This document shows, piece after piece, positions 1 through 10,580 of a stretch of 64,000 nucleotides of DNA. Within the stretch, counting starts at the first letter, position 1, and every line of letters begins with the position of its first letter. Both the position numbers and the translations under genes were made by a program. The notes under the pieces were generated by a model. It ran no database searches. It saw only the letters and a list, made by a program, of their open reading frames with translations, and had not been told where the DNA came from. This stretch comes from Ascarosepion bandense (lineage: Eukaryota; Mollusca; Cephalopoda; Sepiida; Sepiidae): NCBI GenBank assembly GCA_037127315.1, contig JBBBDQ010001122.1, forward strand, positions 6,861,001 through 6,925,000. Direction: 5' to 3'.

Positions 1-597
1 AATAACTGAGTAACGAGGAATCGAAATGCCCAATCAGAAGCCCCGGTTTTAAAACAAATATTAATTCGAAACATTCACAGGCTGAAATTTCCTTCTCATC
101 TCCAGGAAACCAAATCTTGTCTTTAAGAATGGCGTAGATATTACACGATGCGATATTTCCAAAAAAGCTCCCGAGAACGTGTTATGAACGCGATGGTCAC
201 ACTGTACATGCCATTTCACTTCCGCCTGAGTAACCACACAGGAGAATATCTTCGCAAATGTGCAGTCTTTGTTTATTTGTCAAGTAACATCAAGGCCGCA
301 CAACTAGTTCTCAATAGAGTAAAAATGACTAGAGACTTCCATACTTCTTCGTATACTTCTTCATGATACGCTTCCGTATTTTCTCCAAGCCATTTCTGTA
401 CTCGAAGCTACTTCAAAATAACGTCAGGCTGCACCTTTCCAAGTACTTTCTTCGTCAGGCTGCACCTTTCCAAGTACTTTCTTCGTCACAGTGGCTTGCT
501 AATCACTGTTGCAGACACCTGCTCAGACAAATTTTCATTTTATCAACACCCGCAGGGCAGACCTAGTTTATAATCAAACTATGCTGAACAAAGTGCG
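1..597. other. Unassigned sequence with one short tandem duplication
   Basis: I recognise no gene or transposon domain here. Short open frames exist but have no domain, no plausible start context and no similarity I know. The only structure is a near-perfect direct duplication with a 31-bp period at about 422-484 (unit starting CGTCAGGCTGCACC). That would be consistent with replication slippage. Confidence 0.5.
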
Positions 598-706
598 ACA
601 CAGAGATACGAAGGCGAATTGGCATGGAAAAGAACTTGTTCCAGAAGCTGAGGAGAGTATTAAGAAACAGGAAGATTGCGCTAGAAACAACAACAATAAG
701 AAAAAA

Positions 707-757
707 AGTGGGGGATCAGTTCCATATTACAATCAATATATAAACTGACCCCTCACT
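707..757. repeat. 51-bp palindromic core element, copy 1
   Basis: The terminal 15 bp AGTGGGGGATCAGTT and AACTGACCCCTCACT form an inverted repeat with two mismatches around a 21-bp AT-rich centre. The same 51-bp structure recurs at 1002-1052, 1153-1203 and 52060-52110. It looks like a very small non-autonomous DNA element or the hairpin of a larger one. Class unknown. Confidence 0.55.
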
Positions 758-1001
758 TTGTGGTCACAGCAGTTTCTATACATTTATATTCCTGAGATCC
801 AAAAGCACAAGGACGCATTCCAATAGCTGAGTGAAGTATTAAGACATAGGACAATTTCACTAGAAACAAAGAAGAGAGTACTGGATTGCTATGTGATGTC
901 AGTTCTTCAATATGGCAGTGAATGCAGGACAATATCATCAAAGATGAGGGAAAGACTTGAAGCAGCGGAAATGTGGTTCTACAGTAGCATACTGGATATA
1001 A

Positions 1002-1052
1002 AGTGGGGGATCAGTTCCATATTACAATCAATATATAAACTAACCTCTCACT
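1002..1052. repeat. 51-bp palindromic core element, copy 2
   Basis: This copy has the same length and terminal inverted repeats as the copy at 707-757, with two extra changes in the right arm. Its left flank (ACTGGATATAAAG) resembles the flank of the copy at 52060-52110, so the true element may extend beyond the 51-bp core. Confidence 0.55.
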
Positions 1053-1152
1053 TTGTGGTCACAGCAGTTTCTATACATTTATATTCCTGAGATCCAAAAG
1101 CACAAGAACGCATTCCAGTAGCTGAGTGAAGTATTAAAGATACTATATATAA

Positions 1153-1203
1153 AGTGGGGGATTAGTTCCATTTTACAGTCAATATATAAACTGACCCCTC
1201 ACT
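1153..1203. repeat. 51-bp palindromic core element, copy 3
   Basis: The terminal inverted repeats and spacing match the copies at 707 and 1002. A LINE segment starting TTGTTGTCACAGCAG follows it, as in the other two copies. The element and the LINE piece were therefore duplicated together, or the element marks the breakpoint of LINE truncation. Confidence 0.55.
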
Positions 1204-2005
1204 TTGTTGTCACAGCAGTTTCTATACATTTATATTCCTGAGATCTAAAAGCACAAGGACGCATTCCAATAGCTGAGTGAAGTATTAAGACATAGGAAAC
1301 TTTCACTAGAAACAAAGAAGAGAGTACTTGATTGCTATGTGATGTCAGTTCTTCAATATGGCAGTGAATGCTGGACAATATCATCAAAGATGAGGGAAAA
1401 ACTTGAAGCAACTGAAATGTGGTTCTACAGAAGGATGCTGCGGATATCATGGATCGATCATGTAAGTAATGATGAGGTTTGGAAAATGATTGAAACGAAA
1501 AGGAAGTTAATACTGAGCGTCAGGAAAAGGCAGCTAAAGTTCCTAGGACATGCAATGAGTAAGTGGGGACAGAAAAAGGAGAAAAAGAGACAGGGATAAC
1601 ATATTTGAAGGGTCTGAGCAGGTAGATTACAGAACGGGGTTTGCGTGGAGTAACAGGAGAAATCGTGCTAAGAGCCACCTTGGACAGGGAGATGTGGAAA
1701 GCCATGATCGTCTACGTCCTGAAAGGACAATGCACATAGAAGAAGAAGAATGCTGAACAATCTTTAGTTACTAGGAGAAAGCGTTTAATCTGGTGTAGAT
1801 AAATGTTTTGAACACAACCCTTACGTCCAAACCCTCGGTCACAATAACTTTTTATTTCGTGCTAACACAACTTTTGACGTTTTTCGAGCAGTTCCACCTA
1901 CCCACAAGTTTTGGGTCGTGATATGGTTTTCAGGTACTACCATTTTGTTCCGCACACTTGGATTGTTCTATTAGGCTGATATAATCAAAAAGTTTCCCCT
2001 TTCAC

Positions 2006-2076
2006 AAATCGACCATGGAGAGATTCGATCCCGAGTCTGAGCGCTGACGTTGTTACCACTTAACCATGCAACCATT
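2006..2076 (-). repeat. tRNA-like sequence (SINE or tRNA pseudogene)
   Basis: On the minus strand, an A-box-like TGGTTAAGTGG is followed about 35 bases later by a B-box-like GGGATCGAATCTC. This is the arrangement of a Pol III type 2 promoter from a tRNA. Acceptor-stem pairing is not convincing, so it is more likely a SINE head than a tRNA gene. Confidence 0.4.
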
Positions 2077-2142
2077 GCGACAGTTGCATAATTTCAGTTA
2101 TTCTGCATTGCAACCGATTATTGTATTGTCTCTTAGAAATGG

Positions 2143-2448
2143 ATGTGCGTCGTGGTGCAGTGGATATCGGCTCGGAACGAGAAATCGGGAAGCCGAGTTC
2201 GAATTCCAGTCGAATTCCTTGCATTCACTTACGAGCAAATACCCTTGGGAAAGATATTAATCCGTCTCTTCCCTCCAGTTATGGGTTAAATAATAGGATA
2301 GATTGGGTTCTGTAGCCTTGGTCGGCAACCAGTCTAGCGCAGAAAGCAATGGCAACCTACTGCGGGATAATCTTCTGTCCAGTCAGTCATGTCTCGGAAG
2401 AGACATGATCGCCCAAGCGTGTTTCACGTATGGCACTTAACTGACTTA
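2143..2448 (+). mobile_element. tRNA-derived SINE, family 1, full-length copy
   Basis: The head carries GTGGTGCAGTGGATAT (A-box-like) and GAGTTCGAATTCC (B box), as in a tRNA-derived Pol III promoter. The roughly 305-bp body ends near GTATGGCACTTAACTGAC. A 13-bp target-site duplication with one mismatch flanks it (2130-2142 and 2449-2461, CTCT[T/C]AGAAATGG), which shows retrotransposition and fixes the ends. The same family occurs at 2990, 16130, 51868, 52152, 53022 and 61377. Confidence 0.85.
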
Positions 2449-2461
2449 CTCTCAGAAATGG

Positions 2462-2830
2462 TGGAAATTGTTTTAGTTTGGCATAAGGTCATAATACCAA
2501 TGCGCGTCAAATTATTTTTTCTTGTGTGTGCCGTGTCCCTTCAGACATGAGCGATCATGGATCCCCACAACTTCCTATACTTTATTGATCTCAGTTTCGT
2601 CGTTTCGTTATTTCTCCTTATCCCTTTCTGTCATCTATAAAAAGCATGTTATGTAGGCTTTCTTCTGCCTCTCTTGCTTTCAATATCTCTTGTGAGTGTC
2701 AAATTCTCTAGGCACTCTTTCTTCAAAATGATGTTAAGTGTAATTGTCCTTTTGTTGTTTCCATTTTCCTTTAAACTTCCTCGTTACTCACATGTTCAAT
2801 CCATGGGATTCCCAGCATTCCTCTCCTTCT

Positions 2831-2834
<4 letters not shown>
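2462..2834. other. Unassigned sequence
   Basis: I see no domain, promoter or repeat family in this stretch. It becomes pyrimidine-rich towards the microsatellite that follows. Confidence 0.5.

Positions 2835-2886
<52 letters not shown>
2835..2886. repeat. (AG)n microsatellite
   Basis: Uninterrupted AG dinucleotide repeat of about 26 units. Confidence 0.97.
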
Positions 2887-2889
<3 letters not shown>

Positions 2890-2989
2890 AAAATAATGAT
2901 CTAGTTTCTGATCTGCGTCTAGGCAGAATATGGTAGTTGTCTTTTAAGATTGATACGACAGTATTATGACGCGGATTCATCCTGAGAAG

Positions 2990-3293
2990 CCAGTTAAGTG
3001 ACATTCGTGAAACACGCTTGAGCGATCATGTCTCGAAGGAGACATGACTGACTAGGCAGAAGATTATCCCGCTGTAGGTTACCATTACTTTCTACAGTAG
3101 ACTGGTTATCAGTTAAGGCTATAGAACCCAGTCTGTCCTGCTATTAAACCCATAACTGGAGGGAGAAGCGGTAGATTAATACCTTTCCCAAGGGTATTTG
3201 CGCGTAAGTGAATGCAATGAATTCAACTGGAAGTCGAACTCGGCGCCCCGATTTCTCGTTCCGAGCCGATATCCGATGCACCACAACGCACAT
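2990..3293 (-). mobile_element. tRNA-derived SINE, family 1, full-length minus copy
   Basis: This is the reverse complement of the family described at 2143-2448, running from GTTAAGTGAC to CACAACGCACAT. A short direct repeat, C[C/T]TGAGAAG, flanks it at about 2981-2989 and 3294-3302, consistent with a target-site duplication. Together with the plus copy 550 bp away it makes a long imperfect inverted repeat. Confidence 0.82.
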
Positions 3294-3444
3294 CTTGAGA
3301 AGAAGAAGAGAAAAGAAACAGGAAAAGAGTAGGAAAAAATAGTCGAATTTTTTAATTTTTGTACCATATTTGAAATAAAAAAGTTTTTGTTTTTGATCGT
3401 TGCTGAAGAAGCGAGTATGTAGAATTCAGAATTTTATTTGATAT

Positions 3445-3446
<2 letters not shown>

Positions 3447-3502
<56 letters not shown>
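3447..3502. repeat. (CA)n microsatellite at a LINE 3' end
   Basis: About 28 uninterrupted CA units abut the 3' terminus of the minus-strand LINE that starts at 3505. On that strand the LINE ends in an A-rich tail followed by (TG)n. Confidence 0.95.
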
Positions 3503-3503
<1 letters not shown>

Positions 3504-3504
3504 T

Positions 3505-5489
3505 ATTTTTAAACATTTCACCCCAAGCAAGGCATTCCATTGCCACTATTGCGCATAGGGCTACATAGGGGAAGGTAAAGAGGTGGAGTGGTTAGGTGTA
3601 GGAAATGTCAGAAGGAAGGTGATAGATGGGTAAGGATACCGAGGATGAGGGTTGGGGAGATGGGAAGAGTGTTTGAAAGAATGGGAACGAGTTAGTGTGT
3701 TAGGAGGTGCCTATTGACCTTACATTTCAACTGCTGGAGATTGTAGCCGTCGGGGAAGCAATCATGTGGAAGGGAATTCCAAAGTCGGGAAGTGCGAGAG
3801 AAGAAACTGTTGGAGCAGAAGTTGCGGTTGCATTTTATCGGTTTCACTGTAAAAGGGTGGGATCTAGTTGCTAATCTAGTATCTCGTGCAAATTCGAACC
3901 TAGGCAGCACCAGTGATCTAAGGTCATCGGAGCAGAAGCCATGAAAGTATTTATAGAAGAGGCACATGGAAGCCACGTCGCGCCGGTGAGAGAGAGAGAC
4001 TGCAGCCGGTCTGCCAAGTCGGTATCGATCACATTACAGACCCTCCGCTGTACCTTGGCGATAAGCCCGAAGAGAGTAGCAGGGGCACCCGACCAGATAT
4101 GGCAGCAGTATTCAACGGGCGGATGGTAGATGTATATATGTGCAGGATAGATTCAGACGGAAAAAAACTTCCGGGCCCTGCACAGAGAACCGACTTTCAT
4201 GGCAGCGGATTTAGCAATGGATTCGATATAGTCGTTCCACTTGAGGTCCGCTGAAAGTGTGAGACCAAGGAGGCGTAGTGTTTTACTCTCTGGGAGGCAA
4301 GCCTGGTCCATGCTAATGGGAGGTAGGTGCGATTGTCTGTGATGGTTAATTGATAGTAGCTTCGTTTTAGAAGCATTAAAATTTACGAGTCATCTCTTAC
4401 ATGCATTATTACATGTAATAATGCATGTAAGAGATGACTGTAGGTTACCATTAAGGACCTCCAATCCACTACGGATTGGAGGTCCTTTTCGGCTGCATGG
4501 TTAACTTTGTCGCCTACACCAGATTTTTGATCGAGGTGAGAGTAAGCTGTGGTATCATCAGCATACATACCTACTTGGGATCTTATGGTATCGGGGAGAT
4601 CATTAATGTAGATCAAAAAGAGCGTAGGACCTAGGATAGAGCCTTGGGGGACACCCGCGTTCGAATGGTAGTTCTGGGAGGCATGTCCGTTTAATACCAC
4701 CTTCAATGTGCGGTTAGAGAGGAAAGACTGGATTAAGTCAAACAAATGTCTAGTTATACCATAGCTCAGTAGTTTGCGTAGAATACCAGCATGCCAAACT
4801 CTGTCGAATGCTTTAGAGATATCCAAGGCAACGGTTCGGGCTTCGCCATTCCTGTCTAGTGCCTGGTATATATACTCGGTGATGGTCGTTAGCATATCAG
4901 CAGTAGACCTGGTGTAGCAGAAACCATACTGGTCGTCCGAGAGGAGCCTGTGTGCTTTGAGATGCTGAACCCCCTCGGCGTTGATAATGGCTTCGAACAC
5001 TTTGCCAAAGATCGGAAGAAGTCTGATAGGGCGGTAATTTTCGGGGTCCGAGGGTTCTCCAGTGTTTTTAAATATAGGAACTACAGAGTAAAATTTCCAA
5101 CAGGCAAGAAAGCAGGAAGCAGATAGGCAGAAGTTGTAGAGCTTAGAAAGGACAGAGGAGAGTTCAGGGGCACATTTCTTTAAGACTATGATTGGGATTC
5201 CGTCCCCTCCGCTCGCTTTGTGAGGGTCAAGTTTTGAGATTATGTTAGAGACAAGCGAGAGTGTAATGTGGACGTCATTCAGTTGAGCCTCAGTTCCAGG
5301 TGAGAAGTCGGGTGTAGAAACTCCAAACGAGTCCAGACTCGAATTGTTCGAAAATCTGCGGGCAAAGCATTCAGCCTTGTCCGCTGAGGAGGTGAGGACC
5401 TCAAATTTGTTGATTAGTGGGGGTATTGTGGACTTGCTCTTGTTAAGTACTCTTTTACAGAGTCGCCAGTAGTCTTTGGTGCCGAAATG
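3505..5489 (-). pseudogene. Jockey/CR1-type LINE pol, 5'-truncated
   Basis: A minus-strand frame covers a non-LTR reverse transcriptase. In order it has HKASGGDGIP, NYRPIRLLPIFGKVFEA, motif A LDISKAFDRVW, motif B GVPQGSILGP and the catalytic MYADDT near 4545-4560. Downstream, after disruptions, come EYCCHIWSGA (about 4090-4120), the DVASMCLFYKYFHGFCSD block and the C-terminus WNSLPHDCFPDGYN (3690-3976). The 3' UTR spans 3505-3690. Homology with the copy at 47.5 kb stops at the codons for FGTKDYWR, near 5489, so the endonuclease and N-terminus are missing. A 58-bp fold-back insertion at 4388-4487 terminates the main frame. Short segments after it are also frameshifted. Not functional. Confidence 0.88.
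4388..4487. repeat. Two adjacent perfect palindromes inside the LINE
   Basis: Positions 4388-4439 are a 52-bp perfect palindrome. Positions 4453-4467 and 4473-4487 are a second 15-bp perfect inverted repeat with a 5-bp spacer. One arm of each is ordinary LINE coding sequence and the other is an inverted copy of it. The insertion therefore seems to have been made by local template switching. It breaks the LINE reading frame just after VVDW. Confidence 0.85.
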
Positions 5490-5940
5490 AATTGAATATA
5501 TGTACTGAAATCCGGCAAGATGAATAGAATAAGTAAAAAACATGTAGGAACTAATAAGCTTCTTCAGAAATTTGGTAAGATAAATGTTTTAAAAATTTTA
5601 AAAATTGTAAAAATCTAGTATGTTGATTGAGGTCTGATTTCATTGGTCAGATACATGTCACATGCAATAAAGCAATAGATGATGATTTTTTTAAAGTAGG
5701 AAAAACTTCTGCCTGTTTATATGTGTATGCCACGTTCAATAAAAGCAATAGTTGTTTGTTTCCAATGTAAGTGGATGTATGCGAAAATAATGCATGTATC
5801 AAGCGTATTTGGACTATAGACGAATTAAGTGTGTTTATATGTCGGTAACGTTAGTATGTGTGTTAATGATTAAACGAAATACATACTGTTCGAAATTGTA
5901 TATATAAATTGTATATATATGTATGTGTGTTTTGTATATA
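5490..5940. other. Unassigned AT-rich sequence
   Basis: No coding domain is visible. There are scattered AT-rich runs and a duplicated TGTATATATA motif just before the mariner terminus at 5941. Confidence 0.5.
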
Positions 5941-7110
5941 ACACATCACTCAATAAGTCCCGGGCCTGAGTTATAGATGACGCTACCAATAAAAAATCTA
6001 TATGATTTCATGAAGTACGAGTCACATGCCATTTGAAAGTTATTTCAAATGACACGTGACAAAATTTAGGCCCAATCGGATTTACAAATTTACAGTTATT
6101 TAAGTGAAGTTACTCTTGCAAATTTTCAAAACAATGGAAAATCTGAATTTCGTGTGTTGATAAAGCATTGCTTTTTGATGGAAAAATTACTGTTCAAACA
6201 AAGCAATGGCTTCATATTCAGACTGCTCTGTCAAAAAAAAAAAACGGTTAAGAGGTAGTATGCAGACTTTAAATGCGTTCGTACAGACCCAAATGATGCT
6301 AAACGCTCAGATTGCCCAAAAAATGGCAGTTGTCCCGGGAAACACCAACAAAATCCACAAACTCCTTCTGGTTAATCGTAAATTGAAGTTGCGTGAGATA
6401 GCAGAAGAGTTGAACATATCAGAACGCAGTGTATTCACCATTTTGCATTACCATTTGTCAATGAGAAAACTGTGTTCAAAGAAAGTGCCGCGTTTGATCA
6501 CAGTCGATCAAAAGCAACAATTCAGAGCGCTGTTTGAAACTGTTTCAACGCAACAAGAAGACATTTTTGCGTAAATATATGACACCACTTCATTCCGGAA
6601 TCAAATCGGCAGTCAGCTAAGTAGCTAACAGCAGGTGAAAGCTGTCCCAAGCGACTAAAGACGCAAACATTAGCAGGTAAGGTTTTGGTCGCGGTATTTT
6701 GGGATCCGCAAGGTATTTTGTTCATCGATTACCTTGAGAAAGGAAGAACTATCAATAGCAAATATTATATAGCATTATTGGTGCGTTTGAAGGAAGAAAT
6801 TGCCAAAAACCGGTCACAAATGAAAAAGAAAAAAGTGATCTTTCACCAAGACAACGCATCGTACCACAAGTCGATCGCAACGATGGCAAAACTACATGAA
6901 TTGCACTTTGAATTGCTTACGTATCCACGCTATTCTCCAGATCTGGTCCCAGAGACTGTTTGCAAACCTCAAAAGGATGCTCCAGGGAAAAAGATTTGGA
7001 TTCCATGACGGAGTTATATCGGAAACTGAGGCGTTGAGGCCAAAGACAAATCGTTCTACAAAAAAGACATCGAATTGTTAGAGAAGCGTAGGAATCACTG
7101 TATCGCCCTA
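5941..7110 (+). pseudogene. Mariner transposon A, decayed transposase
   Basis: The left terminus ACACATCACTCAATAAGTCC follows a TA dinucleotide, the mariner target. The same terminus ends the copies at 49489 and 45072. The transposase is split over frames. A helix-turn-helix region (LREIAEELNISERSVFTILH, about 6390-6450) is followed by a catalytic-domain block with VFWDPQGILFIDYLEKGRTI (6690-6755), FHQDNASYHKS and YPRYSPDLVP, which hold the second and third Asp of the DD34D triad. A C-terminal block KRMLQGKRFG lies near 6975. Frameshifts and stops occur at several points. The right inverted terminus is missing. Sequence resembles SETMAR-type mariner proteins. Confidence 0.85.
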
Positions 7111-7285
7111 GAAAAGGGTCGGCAAACTTTTGGAGAGTAGGGGTTAAAAAGCTATGTAGAGTCATGGAGGAGAGCCAAACAACTATGGCTCCAGTGTCAT
7201 GGAGGAAAACTATGTTATTAAATATGTGAACAGGTATGTTGCAGGACACACCGAACATAGGACCGAACTATACACATGGTAAATG

Positions 7286-7337
7286 TTCTTCTTCTTCTTC
7301 TTCTTCTTCTTCTTCTTCTTCTTCTTCTTCTTCTTCT
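7286..7337. repeat. (TTC)n tail of minus-strand RTE LINE
   Basis: About 17 TTC units directly abut the 3' end of the LINE at 7338-7897. On the LINE strand this is an (AAG)n tail, the microsatellite-type terminus expected of RTE elements rather than poly(A). Confidence 0.92.
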
Positions 7338-7897
7338 ATGTGCCCTGTCCCTTCAGGACGTAGGCGATCATGGCTCTCAACGTCTCCCTATCCCTTGTGG
7401 CTCTTAGTATGTTTGCCCCTGTTGCTCCTGGCAACCCCCGTTCCGTCATCCACCTGATCAGGCTCTGCAAATATGTTATCCGTTGCCTTCCTCTGTCTCT
7501 CCTTCCTTCTATCTGTCCAGTCAGTATCAGGTTCTCCAGGCTCTCCTTCCTCATTGTATGTCCTAGGAACTTCAGTTGTCTCTTCCTGATGCTCAGCATC
7601 AATTTCCTTTTTGTTGCTATTCTTTCTAACACCTCGTCGTTGCTTGTATGCTCAGTCCACGATATCCGTAGCATCCTTCTGTAGAACCACATTTCGGCCG
7701 CTTCCAGTTTTGTCCTCATTTTCGATGATATTGTCCAGCATTCACTGCAGTATTGAAGAACTGACATCACGTAGCAGTCTAGCACTCTTTTCTTCGTTTC
7801 TATTGAGATTTTCCTGTGTGTTAGTATTTTGCTCATCTTATGGAACGCGTCTCCTGTTAGAACACTTCCTAGGTACTTAAATTCTTGTACTTGTTTG
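7338..7897 (-). pseudogene. RTE-type LINE, 3' fragment, longest intact frame
   Basis: A 166-codon minus-strand frame encodes the C-terminus of an RTE-like endonuclease/reverse transcriptase: KISIETKKRVLDCYVMSVL, WFYRRMLRISW, RKRQLKFLGHTMRKE, GRRDRGRQRITYL and the terminal MIAYVLKGQGT. A further in-frame piece (EFKYLGSVLTGD) extends to about 7897, with an internal deletion relative to what I expect between it and the next block. The RT catalytic core lies upstream and is absent. This is the best-preserved RTE tail in the window and probably the youngest copy. It is 5'-truncated and not functional. Confidence 0.85.
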
Positions 7898-9170
7898 GAA
7901 AAAATAACCGGTAAATGCTCTGAAAAACGTAATATTTTGGGTAGTTTTGTTTCTTTATATCTCTTGCTAAAGATCGCAATAATTCGGTGTTAAAACGACT
8001 CGAATATGACCAAAGCTTTATCGGTAGACAGCATAAAAAAAACAACAACAAAAAAAAAACATCCATGTATACAAAAACAACTGTTTTAAATATGTCGTAC
8101 TCAATTGAAGGACGATTTCAAATTTACAATAATTTAAAATTACCGAAATTTGAACGGTACAGTACACAAAGGGAATGTCCTTCTCCTAGACGTTGATGAA
8201 ATATTCCCATGCACGCATCGAAAATGATCTGCTACACATTGTTTAAATCGCTTATTATTCGCATACGATAGGTCATAATACACATTGAATGACTTGAAAC
8301 GTAAAGGGAAAATATTTCACGACACATCGATCAAATGGTTACATAAAAAAGTTATCTTCAAAATCGATCAAATGGCTTAACAGACACGTGTCCTAAAACA
8401 GAAGAGAATCTAATATTAATATAGAAAATATCTTACTGCGTATCGATCAAATGTCCTACGCACTTATGTTCTACCGTCATAATAATCATTATGATTATTA
8501 AGATGATGATTAGTCTTATGATCAGGTTTGATTCTAGGGTCACTACTCAAATAAGCGACTAGCCAGTTCCCTTCAAATGTCTGGGTTGAGAGCCGGAGAG
8601 ATATTTATTCATGCGTAGCGTTATTTTTTAGGCAAAACAGACCTGACTGAGCCGGTCAAGCCAGAGCCGATGTCATCCAACTTGCAGGCTCGCCTTAGTC
8701 ACGGAAACAGGACTGATGATCTCATCTGAGGATTCCTCAGTTCTAAACGGTAACTTTGGTTTAGGAAGACCCTCACTCAACGATGCCATGTCCTCACCGC
8801 ACTGACCTCATCCATAGGTAGAGAGCTCAGTCTACCGCATTGTGTAAGATGGCAGTTGACCCTATATACTTTGACACGCTTTGTTTTTTAATCCTGCCGG
8901 GTGTCTACTCATTCACCTCATCAGAAAAGCCTGCTGGAAGAACTGGTTTAGTCGCCAATGACCTGCGCATACGGCAACTAGTAACAGAACAGAAGCATAT
9001 GTAGAGTGACCTGATATAATTTGATAGAATAAGGAAAAATAGGAAACGCTTATCAATCTAACAAGTTTCATATTAGAGAATGTGATATGGAGAAAAAGAA
9101 GAAAAAATTCTGGTATTTTTCATTTTGTGTTTGATTTTCGTTGGTTGATCATATTTCGCGTGCATTCAAC
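7898..9170. other. Unassigned sequence
   Basis: Between 7900 and 8500 the sequence is AT-rich, with loose repeats of a CGATCAAATG motif near 8325-8450. Between 8540 and 8990 it is more GC-rich and may be an old element, but I recognise no domain. A TGATGAG motif on the minus strand near 8921 lacks the rest of a hammerhead core. Confidence 0.45.
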
Positions 9171-9522
9171 TTTTTTTTTTAATCGTATCACCCCGAGCAA
9201 GGCGGTAACGCCACTTATGTGCAGGGGGCTACGTAATAGTGAAAAGATTGGAAAAGAGAAAGCCGGAAACCACATCTTAAACAGGGAACAAGAGATGAGC
9301 CTCTTAACCTGTTCAATATACGTGGGTGGAGTGTGAACCGGGCGATAGATAGATCTATCTACTCCAATTGAAAAAAAAAAAAGAAACCAAAGTGAGAATA
9401 TTGGAAAAGAGAAAGCCGGAAACCACATCCTAAACAGGGAACAAAGGATGAGCCTCTTAACCTGTTCAATAGACGTGGGTGGAGTGTGAACCGGGCGATA
9501 GATAGATCTATCTACTCCAATT
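9171..9522 (-). mobile_element. LINE-end composite element, copy 1
   Basis: Read on the minus strand, the element has two tandem copies of a roughly 145-bp segment starting AATTGGAGTAGATAGA, containing CCCGGTTCACACTCC and TTTCCGGCTTTCTCTT. A final 65 bp (TAGCCCCCTGCACATAAG through CTTGCTCGGGGTGAT) then runs into an A-rich tail. The tandem segment matches the presumed 5' UTR of the Jockey-type LINE at 45550-45690. The tail matches that LINE's 3' end at 3521-3575 and 51450-51500. It has no protein-coding core and so is a non-autonomous derivative. A second copy is at 46815-47168. Confidence 0.8.
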
Positions 9523-9793
9523 ACTTGTTAAACAAACGTTATTATAGTTTGTGGCGTTCCGACTTCAAGGAGATATGAGTCGTTCCTTTGAAGTTTCTCA
9601 AAATTAACGGATTCCAAGCTTAGCTGAAAAACCGTAAATATTGTTTTACATATGTAAGTCTATAATAATTCTATTTTGTTTTTGTGGGACTCAGATGAAT
9701 GTATATTCGTGTGTGTGTTTGTGTGTGTGTAGCAGACATTATTTTTGATGATTTTTCGCATGTTTATTTAAGAACGTTTTATTATTATTTATC
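9523..9793. other. Unassigned sequence with short GT-rich run
   Basis: No gene or known element is visible. A degenerate (GT)n stretch lies at about 9709-9731. Confidence 0.5.
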
Positions 9794-10580
9794 ACTAGCT
9801 GTAAAGCCCAGCGATGCTGGGTTTTTTTTAGTGGTTATGTTGAAATGGGAAGGTCAAGTGCTTATTTAAAAAGCTCCAGTATTAGGTGCCGTGACACGTA
9901 AATTAAAAAAAAAAAACGAAATAAGTATTGGTTTTTGTTGTATTTGTAAAACGGGATTCATGCTTGGTCAATTTTGCCAATAAACGTGAATGATGCATTT
10001 ACAATTGACAGAACCGGGTGTGGGGATCGTTGCGGGAGCCCGTAATGTGATGCGATGACGTTGTGACGCAGAAGAAGTGGATGCATTGATCCTGCAACGG
10101 CCGAGGGGTTGGCATTTTGTAGAAAACGTGAAATTGTTATGGCACATGATAAGTGAAAAAGTTACAAAAAGACACGGTTTTTGTTCGAATACAACTAAGC
10201 GTTTCAAAGAAATAAACGATCGCAAAGAAGCAACATTTTCCATTCATTTTTGCCGCACCCTCTGCGTCAGTTGACATTTTTGTTCGCATATCAAGGCATC
10301 AGATCTGCCAGTGACTCGATTTTGGTTGAGTTTGAGTGAATCGTTTTGGAGAAAAGCATAAAAATGCTCAAAAGACCACCCGAAATTATGTTTGTCGTTG
10401 ATTATTGGCAAACCCTGTAAATCGATTCGAAAATCTTTTTCGTACATTAAATATTCATGTCATGATCGACAAGTAACCCAATTTTGGTTGAAATCGGACC
10501 AATGTTTTCGGAGGAGTAGGGTTTGCTAGAATGGAGACACACAAACGCACACACAGACAGACATATCCATTTACATATAT
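9794..10580 (+). mobile_element. Unclassified retroelement-like repeat
   Basis: It begins with ACTAGCTGTAAAGCCCAGCG, and a diverged form of this head (ACTAGCAGTATAGCGCGGCG) recurs at 59450. It ends with a motif of the type GAAATCGGACCAATGTTTTC followed by CA-rich and AT-rich sequence. A similar end (GAAAATCGGTTCAGCCGTTT) is found near 57443. Such head and tail motifs are common on non-LTR-type repeats in invertebrates. No coding domain is visible between them, so I do not assign a class. Confidence 0.45.

Larger units (their letters stand above)
598..1741 (+). pseudogene. RTE-type LINE 3' end, in successive truncated copies
   Basis: The C-terminal part of a non-LTR endonuclease/reverse transcriptase is visible in frame at about 1330-1590. 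It contains SVLQYGSECWTISSKM, WFYRRMLRISW and RKRQLKFLGH, the usual tail of RTE-like LINE proteins downstream of the RT domain. Positions 617-690 carry an earlier piece of the same protein. The segment starting TTGTGGTCACAGCAG recurs at about 758, 1053 and 1204. Each recurrence begins right after a 51-bp palindromic core; the first two are truncated and the third runs on to the LINE 3' end. That end is a short (AAG)n tail at 1738-1751, typical of RTE elements. Stops and frameshifts make this non-functional. Clade assignment is from protein-tail resemblance and is moderate. Confidence 0.75.

Noticed and set aside
8915..8960. Minus-strand CTGATGAG near 8921 as a hammerhead
   Set aside because: A GGTG/CACC hairpin follows, but the GAAA box is absent.
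9082..9428. Small open frames at 9.1-9.4 kb (plus and minus)
   Set aside because: They are translations of the LINE-end composite element, and repeated peptide blocks come from its tandem segment.
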